Below, piece by piece: positions 49,966-57,224 of a stretch of 64,000 bases of DNA. The first letter of the stretch is position 1. Every line of letters starts with the position of its first letter. This stretch comes from JBAYST01 sp034932745 (GTDB lineage Bacteria; Bacillota_I; Bacilli_A; RFN20; CAG-826): the NCBI GenBank assembly GCA_034932745.1, contig JAYFOJ010000001.1:310001-374000 (forward strand). The letters run 5' to 3'. The position numbers were made by a program, and so were the translations under genes. A model generated the notes under the pieces. The model saw only the letters and a program-made list of their open reading frames with translations, was not told the origin of the DNA and ran no database searches.

Positions 49966-50760
49966 TTAAGGCTGCATTGCTCCGAAGAAGACGAGCCATG
50001 CTAATAAGGTTTTAGCTACGAGACTAAGAACGATGTAGACCTTTTCTCCGTAGAGATAATCTTTCCATTTACCGACCTTCATGTATTGAAGAATCATGTT
50101 AATTGGAAAAGTATTAAATGCAACTAAGTAAGTAGCAGCGATTGTCCAAACAAACCAAGGAACTTGTCCTAGATCACCAGCGCCAATCATATAGATGACG
50201 ATAACGATCCAAGGAGTAATACCGGCGATACTGCCGTAGACGAATGGTCCCCAATGAACCTTTTCGCCTTCCGCTCTTTTAGAGTTCAATTGTTCCATTA
50301 ATAATCCAAAGAGGTTCATACTCGCATTCAAAACGAATATTAGAAGTAGTGAACCAATATCGTGGATACCAAATAATGTCGCGATTAGAACAATCATTAT
50401 TGATGAACTAAGGGCATACTCAAACCATCTAAACTTATTTATACCTTTCTTGAGGTCTCTGTTATAAATGTCGTTTAGTTTGTTTGGTATTGACACAAGC
50501 CCGTGCGCGAGCGCGGATATGAATAAGAATAGAGCGACCAAGATACCAAAAGGTAAAGTGAATAGAATCTTGCTACCGACCTCTAGCGAAGAAGTAATCG
50601 GATTGTAGAAAATGTAGAACTGAGTGACATCTGGTTTGAACTCTGCAATCTTTTGAATAACCGTAGTGGCGAGCACGACCATAATGATTGCTTGAATCAA
50701 GTGAAGCGCGCCCATGATGAGATTGAACTTTCTGAGTTTAAGAAGTTTGTTAGCTTCCAT
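49966..50760 (-). CDS. Heliorhodopsin
   Basis: 264 residues, seven transmembrane helices, no signal peptide. The retinal-binding lysine is Lys250 in the last helix (SLVAKTLLAW), equivalent to Lys241 of HeR-48C12; the counterion is Glu114 in RWFEYALSSS (Glu107); His20 and His86 match the conserved His23 and His80. The segments NASMNLFG and LQYMKVGKWKDYLYGEK are hallmark heliorhodopsin blocks. These are light-sensing or transport-modulating retinal proteins with inverted orientation. The start is at 50760 with AAAGGAG 9 nt upstream; a TTG at 50784 is rejected. No retinal or carotene cleavage gene is in the window. Monocistronic. Confidence 0.93.
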   Translation of the reverse strand: MEANKLLKLRKFNLIMGALHLIQAIIMVVLATTVIQKIAEFKPDVTQFYIFYNPITSSLEVGSKILFTLPFGILVALFLFISALAHGLVSIPNKLNDIYNRDLKKGINKFRWFEYALSSSIMIVLIATLFGIHDIGSLLLIFVLNASMNLFGLLMEQLNSKRAEGEKVHWGPFVYGSIAGITPWIVIVIYMIGAGDLGQVPWFVWTIAATYLVAFNTFPINMILQYMKVGKWKDYLYGEKVYIVLSLVAKTLLAWLVFFGAMQP

Positions 50761-50780
50761 GTCTTTTTTCTCCTTTAAGT

Positions 50781-50799
50781 ACAATTTAGCACAAATTGT
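50781..50799. promoter_or_regulatory. Heliorhodopsin promoter with a perfect dyad
   Basis: ACAATTT AGCAC AAATTGT is a perfect 7-bp dyad. On the minus strand it contains TGCTAAATT (TGn plus TAAATT, 50783-50791), a likely extended -10, so a repressor here would block the promoter. The ribosome binding site follows at 50770-50776. Confidence 0.55.
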
Positions 50800-51246
50800 C
50801 GTAATCTTTCTTGCGATATGCTTATTGAAAATATACGCTGCTACTGACCTGTCAAATTTTTATGGTAAGTATTGCTTATCAAATATGTATAGTATATTAT
50901 TAGTTAACAAAACATCATAAATTGCATCCATAGTATACTACGGCGAAAAAATCGAATAATCAGTACACTATTAGTTGATAATTTGCAAAGTTCAAAATAC
51001 CATCAAGTTTACAGTATTGAATAAGTGTAACTGTTTTTCTTAATTGTGGCGGTTGACTGACTATATCTATAAGTGTAAGGTATAACTCGTACAGCGTGTC
51101 GAAGGTACCTTGGTAGGTACAAAATTAGTGTTAACACTAAGGCTCCCGCAGAGTGTGTCCTCCGCATTGTACAAAAAACAGTCCAGGGTTTGGACTAATC
51201 CATCAAGAAAATGTTCCGCGTTAGTTGATATTAGGAGGAAAAACTA
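50800..51246. other. Gene-free region with structured leader before the TasA-like gene
   Basis: About 450 nt without genes. The left half is AT-rich. The right half (51060-51246) contains the dyad GTACCT-TGGT-AGGTAC (51105-51120), the perfect palindrome TTAGTGTTAACACTAA (51125-51140), a GC-richer stretch, and hairpin AGTCC-AGGGTTT-GGACT (51180-51196), then AGGAGG before the start codon. GTACA (about 51089) and TGTAC (about 51168) could close the whole structure. It looks like a long 5' leader or small RNA. Confidence 0.6.
51105..51140 (+). promoter_or_regulatory. Two adjacent dyads in the TasA-like leader
   Basis: GTACCTTGGTAGGTAC (stem GTACCT/AGGTAC) followed 4 nt later by the 16-bp palindrome TTAGTGTTAACACTAA. 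The first shares 14 bases with 31403-31416. Operators or RNA hairpins. Confidence 0.55.
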
Positions 51247-51789
51247 ATGAAAAACAAGAAATCAACAAAAAAATTAGCAGTAGCTCTCTTAGCATTGCTA
51301 GGCGTTGTCAGTACAGGCGCAACCTATGCTTATTGGCAAGGTGCAGTCCTTGGTGCTGATCAAAACGCTGCCGCTTCAATCAACATTGGCCACGCCAGTG
51401 AAATTGAAACAGCCGTCAATGTTAGCAACTTAGCCGCCGGCAAAGAACTCGTTCCAACTGGAAGAGTTGAAGACAGTGCTACCCAAACTGACTTAGTTGA
51501 ATTTAACTTCAATGTCACATGGACAGATGAAGATGCCGTTCTAACTGATGCAGTCGCTAATGGCTCACTAGCCGTCGTCGTTACTGGTACGACTATTGGT
51601 GGAGACATCGCTAATACCGAACTTGTCAACGTCACCCTTCCAGGTGCGCAAGCTATCGTATTAAGTGGTGCAGCCGTCAATGTTCACGTCGAAGTTACTT
51701 TAACTGAACCAGCGACCAAAGCTATCTATGACGCCATCATCGATCAAGAAATTATTGTTTCTCTCAATTTTGCTGTCACTGTTGCTTAA
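51247..51789 (+). CDS. TasA-like SipW-dependent exported protein
   Basis: 180 residues. The signal KKLAVALLALLGVVSTGATYAYWQG is the SipW-dependent type found in TasA, CalY/camelysin and related matrix fibre proteins. The mature part is Ala/Val/Thr-rich and beta-stranded, acidic, without Cys, as expected of a self-assembling fibre subunit. Strong ribosome binding site AGGAGG. It heads a gene set with a second SipW-type exported protein and two SipW-like peptidase homologues. A long structured leader precedes it. Confidence 0.85.
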   Translation: MKNKKSTKKLAVALLALLGVVSTGATYAYWQGAVLGADQNAAASINIGHASEIETAVNVSNLAAGKELVPTGRVEDSATQTDLVEFNFNVTWTDEDAVLTDAVANGSLAVVVTGTTIGGDIANTELVNVTLPGAQAIVLSGAAVNVHVEVTLTEPATKAIYDAIIDQEIIVSLNFAVTVA

Positions 51790-51869
51790 TTGACGAACAA
51801 AAAATTAATTGATTCTTTAGAAACGGGAACCTTGGTTTCCGTTTCTCTATTTAAAAAGGAGGTTAATTT

Positions 51870-53198
51870 ATGAAGAAAAAAAGCAAGATTTTTGCAATTT
51901 CGCTTATTTTAGTCGGTTTATTAGCCTCCTTTTCTTCTACCTATGCTTTTTGGCAAGGATCTGTTAAAACCAATTCGAATGGCAATAACCAAAATATCAA
52001 TATTGGTTCTTGGAATTTCGGTGGCAGTCCATATGTAAAACGTCCAAGAGGAATCCCTGAATTTGTCCTTGGAGTTTACTATCCAATCAATACCGTTGTT
52101 TGGTACGATGGCAGTTTTTACATCACAAGAGGCGATGGGTGGCAAGAAGGATATCCGCCTTCACCTGATGCATATAGTGCGTACAATATGATTACCGTAA
52201 ATCACCAGATTGGTAATACTTATTACGATAATGATGTTGTATATTACGAAGGCTGTTTTTACCGCGTTATTCACGCTGGAAACGCTAACAATAGATACCC
52301 AGGTACAAGTCTTTATGGCTGGTACAATATGAACTCTATTTATTTCAATAGCGAGCAACAATATTTAAAGAACGATTATACGATTTACCAAAATGTTCTT
52401 TATGTTTCATCTATCGATAATCCAGAAGAAAACCGCAGTGTGACTCCAAATTTAAACAAGTATTGGCATATCGCCGGTTCAATGGAATACGATCCAACAA
52501 TTCGTTACTACGCAAATGACTTAATTTCATATAAAGGATCTTATTATAAAGCCGCTTGGGAAGTGATTGGATCAGACCCAGCTTATACAAACCCATGGGG
52601 CCCATGGATTAAGACAACTGTTCCTTATTACACCTCGGGCACAACTTATAATAATGGCGATATTATCATCTATAACAATCACCAATATAAAGTAATGGAT
52701 TCTTCAAGAACATCGACCTATGCTCCTGGAACCGTTACAGGCGTTTATAAACAAATCGATACTTTTACTTATACAGAAAAGAATACATATTTAGCTGGCG
52801 ATGTCGTTTTTTATAACGGGAAATATTGGAAAGCCGTCAACGGAGTTAATGCTCAAAACAATATTCCTGGATCGACCAAAAATGCTTGGAACTTATTAAA
52901 TACTTGCGAATATCAATGGTTTAATACCTATACTTCTGGAGACTATGTCATGTCTCACAACAAGATGTATCGCGTTTACGACCCAAGTAGGGCTAGTCTA
53001 TACGCTCCAGACACTCAGCCAAGAGCGTGGAACATAGTGAATACTTTTACCTTTAATTACTACACTGTTTATACACCGGGAGTAATTAGTGGTATCAGCA
53101 TCTATAACGATGTTGCTTATCGCGCTTTGCAAGAGACGGTCAGCAATTATCCTCCAACCGATCCGATTCCGTCAAATAGTTATTGGACAGAGTACTAA
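51870..53198 (+). CDS. SipW-type exported protein with CBM5/12-like repeats
   Basis: 442 residues. SipW-type signal (SLILVGLLASFSSTYAFWQGS) as in the preceding protein. Residues about 65-440 contain eight repeats of about 45 residues with the pattern YxxGDxVxYxGxxYxAxxxxxxxxPxxxxxxWxxI, similar to family 5/12 carbohydrate-binding (chitin-binding type 3) modules; Trp and Tyr are abundant. It probably is a minor fibre subunit binding glycan or chitin-like polymers. AAAGGAGG ribosome binding site. The stop codon overlaps the next possible start (TAATG). Confidence 0.85.
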   Translation: MKKKSKIFAISLILVGLLASFSSTYAFWQGSVKTNSNGNNQNINIGSWNFGGSPYVKRPRGIPEFVLGVYYPINTVVWYDGSFYITRGDGWQEGYPPSPDAYSAYNMITVNHQIGNTYYDNDVVYYEGCFYRVIHAGNANNRYPGTSLYGWYNMNSIYFNSEQQYLKNDYTIYQNVLYVSSIDNPEENRSVTPNLNKYWHIAGSMEYDPTIRYYANDLISYKGSYYKAAWEVIGSDPAYTNPWGPWIKTTVPYYTSGTTYNNGDIIIYNNHQYKVMDSSRTSTYAPGTVTGVYKQIDTFTYTEKNTYLAGDVVFYNGKYWKAVNGVNAQNNIPGSTKNAWNLLNTCEYQWFNTYTSGDYVMSHNKMYRVYDPSRASLYAPDTQPRAWNIVNTFTFNYYTVYTPGVISGISIYNDVAYRALQETVSNYPPTDPIPSNSYWTEY

Positions 53199-53209
53199 TG
53201 GGAGAAAAA

Positions 53210-53794
53210 ATGGAAGAGAAAGTAATCGAAACAAGAAAAGATAAGATTCTCGATCTCACCGCGAAGATCGGGATGTCGACCCTTTTTGTCGCCATCTTAT
53301 TCTTTGTTATTAGTTTTTTGTACATTCCATCTATCTCATATGGAATTTATCAAAAGGCGTCTTTCAGTGGTTTGACAGGTGTTGATTCATCTTTGAATGC
53401 GAACGATTTATTAATTACGGAAAAACGTGACTTTGCTAAATCGCAAGGAGATATTATTGTTTTTGATCTCGAAGGCTATAACGGAAACGATGGTTTAAAA
53501 GCGTATCGTGTCTATAGCATTATCGATGATGGGGCTACTGGTAGTAAGTACTGCCTAGTTGGCTCGACCGATAGCAGTGTTTCTTTTCCTTGGCGTGTGA
53601 CAGAAGACATGTATTTAGGAACAGTCACCGTGCGCATTCCTGGCTTAGGTGCTATCACCGGCTTCTTTGCTAGCCCACTCAGTATTATTTTCTGGGTCGT
53701 TGCCGCCGGATCGGTAACTGGTATTGTTTTAATACTTAAAAAGGATCCAAATAAGGCCATTAGCGAAGAACCAACAAAAGAAAGAAAGAAATAG
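53210..53794 (+). CDS. SipW-like signal peptidase homologue, catalytic serine apparently lost
   Basis: About 194 residues. Two transmembrane helices (about 20-45 and 158-180) enclose a signal-peptidase-I-like region: LNANDLLITEKRDFAKSQGDIIVFD and KAYRVYSIID match the box after the active site. Where SipW-type enzymes have S-x-S-M, this protein reads SGLTGVDSSL, and where they have THR it reads AYR, so the Ser and His of the active site seem missing. It may help the homologue at 53809. The ATG at 53210 has GGGAG at the right distance; 53198 is an alternative. Confidence 0.75.
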   Translation: MEEKVIETRKDKILDLTAKIGMSTLFVAILFFVISFLYIPSISYGIYQKASFSGLTGVDSSLNANDLLITEKRDFAKSQGDIIVFDLEGYNGNDGLKAYRVYSIIDDGATGSKYCLVGSTDSSVSFPWRVTEDMYLGTVTVRIPGLGAITGFFASPLSIIFWVVAAGSVTGIVLILKKDPNKAISEEPTKERKK

Positions 53795-53808
53795 CGTTTC
53801 AGCGATAA

Positions 53809-54552
53809 ATGGAAGAATTAGTAGAAATATCTCGAAGTGGAATAGAAGAAACAAAAAAGAGTGTCAAAAGAATTATTTTTGATATCATTTCTTGGTTTTT
53901 TCTTATTTTTCTTGCTTCATATTTTATCTTCGATGCCTTTCTGCCGAACAAGACAGTTTATTACTTTGGTCTTAAGGGTTACACCGTTCAAAGCGAAAGC
54001 ATGGTCGGAATTTATAATAAAAACGATGTCGTTTTCGTCAACGCTCCAAATTTTAGCAACTTAAACGTCGGTGACATTATTACTTACGAAACCTTTACCG
54101 TTACAAGAGTAGGTAGTGGGACTAATTATTCGATCAGAACTTCTTATATCGTCAACACTCACTATTTAGCTGAAGAAGGCGAAGATGTGAATGGCGTTAT
54201 GTATTATAAAACGATGTGCTACGAGAACTTCCATAAAGATCAATCTTCTTGGACTGCAACCGACTTCGATAAATACTACAATAAAAAAGGTGAAGAAATT
54301 CAACTTCGTCAAGAAAATATCCTTGGAAAAGCAGCATTTTCGATTCCATGGATTGGTAATATTAATGAATTCTTCCAAACAGTACTAGGGGATCGTGTAT
54401 TCGTTTTATTAATCTTCAGCGACATTATTATTTACTCAATTCTTTTCGATATGATTTGGACTGATTATCGAAATAGTAAAATCGATGATTCAATCATTGT
54501 CATCAAAGATATTGAAACAAATGAAGAAATCAGTGAAGATCAAAAAGACTAA
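53809..54552 (+). CDS. SipW-like signal peptidase I
   Basis: 247 residues. Two transmembrane helices (about 25-48 and 197-218) with a peptidase S24/S26-type domain between them. VQSESMVGIYNKNDVVFVN contains the expected catalytic Ser in S-x-S-M (about residue 65), and NVGDIITYE the conserved GD box. The basic residue usually found as THR is here VTR, with no His, so the dyad is uncertain. There is an insert of about 70 residues (120-185). Probably processes the two SipW-type exported proteins upstream. Ends with an acidic tail. No clear ribosome binding site, 14 nt from the previous gene. Confidence 0.8.
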   Translation: MEELVEISRSGIEETKKSVKRIIFDIISWFFLIFLASYFIFDAFLPNKTVYYFGLKGYTVQSESMVGIYNKNDVVFVNAPNFSNLNVGDIITYETFTVTRVGSGTNYSIRTSYIVNTHYLAEEGEDVNGVMYYKTMCYENFHKDQSSWTATDFDKYYNKKGEEIQLRQENILGKAAFSIPWIGNINEFFQTVLGDRVFVLLIFSDIIIYSILFDMIWTDYRNSKIDDSIIVIKDIETNEEISEDQKD

Positions 54553-54623
54553 AATTTATTAATTTTTTATTTTCTATAAATAAATAAGATTACTTTTATG
54601 TATATATGGCATAGGAAACAAAT

Positions 54624-55340
54624 ATGCCAGATTTAGTTTTTAAAAGATTAGAAAAGAAATTCATCATCGATCAAACGCAATATGAAGATATTTTGACCAC
54701 GATTAAATCGAAAATGGAATTCGACCCTTTTTGCGTAGACGGGAAAGCCTACCGCGTTCAAAATATTTACTTCGATAGTATCAATAATGATTTAGCGTCT
54801 TTATCGATTAGACGACCGGTTTTCAAAGAGAAAATTCGCGTAAGAAAATATCGTGATTCAGAAGTAATTTTCCTCGAATTGAAAAAGAAATTCGATGGTC
54901 TAGTGGGAAAGCGTAGATTAGTAATTAGCGTTCAAGAATTGAATAATCTCATCGAAAAACACGAACTTCCTACGAGGGAAAGCTTTCTTGATAAAGAGGC
55001 CCTTGGTGAAATCAAAAGAGTAATGAACTTATTTAAACTAGAACCAAGAGTCTATTTGTCTTATGATCGCTTAGCGTTTTTCGACAAGAATAAGCCAAAC
55101 TTCAGGATTTCTTTCGATAATAATCTTCACTCAAGACGCGAAGATTTTGATTTCAATAACGACTCTTCGACATTCAGTTTACTCGAAGAAGGAAAGTACA
55201 TCATGGAAGTAAAATCGGTCTCGAATTTCCCACTTTGGTTTGTAAGAGAACTTTCTAAGTTGAAAGTATATCCACGTTCTTTTAGTAAATATGGTAGTGA
55301 ATACGAGCTTCAGTTAGCAAAAATAAAAAGCAAAAAATGA
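54624..55340 (+). CDS. VTC-domain polyphosphate polymerase-like protein
   Basis: 238 residues. CYTH-type tunnel fold of the VTC domain: RLEKKFIIDQTQYEDI at the start, YRVQNIYFDS, KIRVRKYRD, FLELKKKFDGLVGKRR and the C-terminal EGKYIMEVKS and KYGSEYELQ. In yeast Vtc4 this domain makes polyphosphate; bacterial forms often sit beside CotH and DUF4956 genes and are less clear. AGGAAA precedes the ATG. Coupled to the DUF4956 gene. Confidence 0.93.
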   Translation: MPDLVFKRLEKKFIIDQTQYEDILTTIKSKMEFDPFCVDGKAYRVQNIYFDSINNDLASLSIRRPVFKEKIRVRKYRDSEVIFLELKKKFDGLVGKRRLVISVQELNNLIEKHELPTRESFLDKEALGEIKRVMNLFKLEPRVYLSYDRLAFFDKNKPNFRISFDNNLHSRREDFDFNNDSSTFSLLEEGKYIMEVKSVSNFPLWFVRELSKLKVYPRSFSKYGSEYELQLAKIKSKK

Positions 55341-55351
55341 AGGAGTTATTT

Positions 55352-56065
55352 ATGTTTACATCGTGGATTGAAAATGGTTCTCCGACGACTTTGAGTGTAA
55401 TTGTCATCATCGCTTCGTCTTTAGTGATGGGCGTTTTATTTGGCGTCATTTACTGTTTGCTTAAAAGAAAAGATGGTTTCTTTAAAGACATGCCGATAAC
55501 ATTCGCGGTATTTCCAGTTGTCGTAGCGATTATTTCGATGTCGACCACTGCGATCTTCTTCGCTTTTGGCGGAACCGAAGAAGAAGCTAGATATGGAAGA
55601 GTAATCGTCGCTTTATTATCCGCGGTTATCGTATTAAGATTCCGTTCACAACAAAGAACTACAGAAGATTTAACATACTTATTCTTCCTAGTCGGGGATA
55701 GCTTGTTACTAGGTTTAGGTTATGTCTATTTGGCATACATTTTCTACGCTATTGTCGTCGCCTTAGTCATCGGTCTACATTTATTACACTTTCCAATCGT
55801 CTTCACCAATGATTTAAGTCTCAAGATTACAATCCCGGAAGATTTGAACTACGAAGAAGCTTTCGTGGAAGTATTTAATAGTCTCACAGCATCGACCAAA
55901 TTAGTAAAGGTTAAGACTGCTGATTTAGGATCGATTTTCGTCTTAGATTACGAAGTAACGATGAAAAAAGGAACATCTCAAAAAGAACTAATCGATAAGA
56001 TTCGCGAAATCAATGGTAACTTAAACGTCGTTTTAACTTCTCGCAAATTCGGGATTGAGAATTAG
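55352..56065 (+). CDS. DUF4956 membrane protein
   Basis: 237 residues. Four transmembrane helices in the first 150 residues (LSVIVIIASSLVMGVLFGVIY and others, with the conserved IVALLSAVIVLRFRSQQRT), then a soluble ferredoxin-like region ending TSRKFGIEN. DUF4956 proteins occur next to VTC and CotH genes. The start is the ATG at 55352, 6 nt after AAGGAG, rather than the ATG at 55337 overlapping the VTC stop. Its last 4 bases overlap the convergent gene at 56062. Confidence 0.9.
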   Translation: MFTSWIENGSPTTLSVIVIIASSLVMGVLFGVIYCLLKRKDGFFKDMPITFAVFPVVVAIISMSTTAIFFAFGGTEEEARYGRVIVALLSAVIVLRFRSQQRTTEDLTYLFFLVGDSLLLGLGYVYLAYIFYAIVVALVIGLHLLHFPIVFTNDLSLKITIPEDLNYEEAFVEVFNSLTASTKLVKVKTADLGSIFVLDYEVTMKKGTSQKELIDKIREINGNLNVVLTSRKFGIEN

Positions 56066-57129
56066 CCGATTATAATCTCTTCTTCAATACTATTTAAATC
56101 GCTCGCTTTTCTTAGGATGCGATTTTTTGTTTTAAAGTAAATCTCATTAATTAGCCGATCGTAATCATTGCTGGCATTTTGATATGCGCTATCATCGAGA
56201 TTATTTAATCCTTCTTCAATAACAGTAATAATTAAGCGGCGGAGCATCGCTTTTAAAGTTGTTTCAATCCAATAAGAGTTCATTGCGTTTTTGTTCTCTA
56301 ATCTTTTCATTTTTAAATAAATAGATAATCCATCATTAGCGTCGTGCCATAAATCAGTGAAAACAAAATCATATTCGGAACTTTTGATGTGATCTTTGGC
56401 AAATTTTAAAGCATCTGCTTCAATAATTTCAATTTTATTTTTGTATTGGAATTTGTTAAAGATTTCATTTTTAAATAATTCGATTGCATCTTTGCTATTC
56501 TCGACAATAGTGATTTTACTAACCTCGTCTTTTAATGAACACATATATGGGAAATAGCCAAGACCCAATCCGTAGACCAATACATGTCCTTTAGCGTTAT
56601 TTATCGGATCTTCCATGGTGTTAATTTCATGCGGAGTAATGCTCATCCAAGTCTTTTGGTTTTGCTTAACTTCGATGAATTCAAACTTCTGATTAAAGAA
56701 TCCAAAATGTGTTATTTCTTTGTAGTTAGGTCCTTCGATGGTCGTGTCATCGTAAACAAAACCTTCGTAGGGGAGATAGTGATTATATCCGAGTGTCCAT
56801 TTCTTATTTTTAGTCGGAATGATTTGAATATTTTTATAGTAAGGATTATTAAGATATTTACGAACATCTAAAAGTGTCATTTTTTCTAAATGATATTTTT
56901 CTTCGATCTCGTTAAACTCTTTATCGTCATCTTCGATTCCTAAACAATCGATTAACGAACGATAAAACGAGCCTTCTTCATTACCTTTTAAAATCGTACT
57001 TTCATCGATTTGGTCGTAATAATTATTAAGATATTCATTGTAAAAATTAGCGACGTCGATATTTTGATAAGAGGTTTTGATAATCTCTATAATTTTCTTT
57101 AGTTCACTAGGGGTCAATTCAAATTTCAT
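56062..57129 (-). CDS. SAM-dependent methyltransferase-like protein (spermidine synthase-type fold)
   Basis: 355 residues. The C-terminal half has a Rossmann methyltransferase core: GHVLVYGLGLGYFPYM (motif I, about residues 180-195), ITIVENSKDAIELF, IEIIEADALKF and YDFVFTDLWHDANDG. The order resembles spermidine synthase-like proteins. The N-terminal 150 residues are unrecognised. Given the polyamine locus next to it, a role there is possible but not shown. It ends with 4 bp overlap with the DUF4956 gene; no terminator between them. Confidence 0.75.
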   Translation of the reverse strand: MKFELTPSELKKIIEIIKTSYQNIDVANFYNEYLNNYYDQIDESTILKGNEEGSFYRSLIDCLGIEDDDKEFNEIEEKYHLEKMTLLDVRKYLNNPYYKNIQIIPTKNKKWTLGYNHYLPYEGFVYDDTTIEGPNYKEITHFGFFNQKFEFIEVKQNQKTWMSITPHEINTMEDPINNAKGHVLVYGLGLGYFPYMCSLKDEVSKITIVENSKDAIELFKNEIFNKFQYKNKIEIIEADALKFAKDHIKSSEYDFVFTDLWHDANDGLSIYLKMKRLENKNAMNSYWIETTLKAMLRRLIITVIEEGLNNLDDSAYQNASNDYDRLINEIYFKTKNRILRKASDLNSIEEEIIIG

Positions 57130-57183
57130 AATGAATAAATTATAGTCTTATTCTTTCGTCTTGATAATACATGATAATTTTAC

Positions 57184-57222
57184 TTGCATATATTTCACTT
57201 AAAAATATAATAAGTTCTAGAA
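57184..57222 (+). promoter_or_regulatory. Promoter of the polyamine operon
   Basis: TTGCAT (57184-57189), 16 nt, TATAAT (57206-57211), then the palindrome TTCTAGAA (57215-57222) just before the ATG at 57225. Expected 5' leader is under 10 nt. Confidence 0.6.
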
Positions 57223-57224
57223 AT

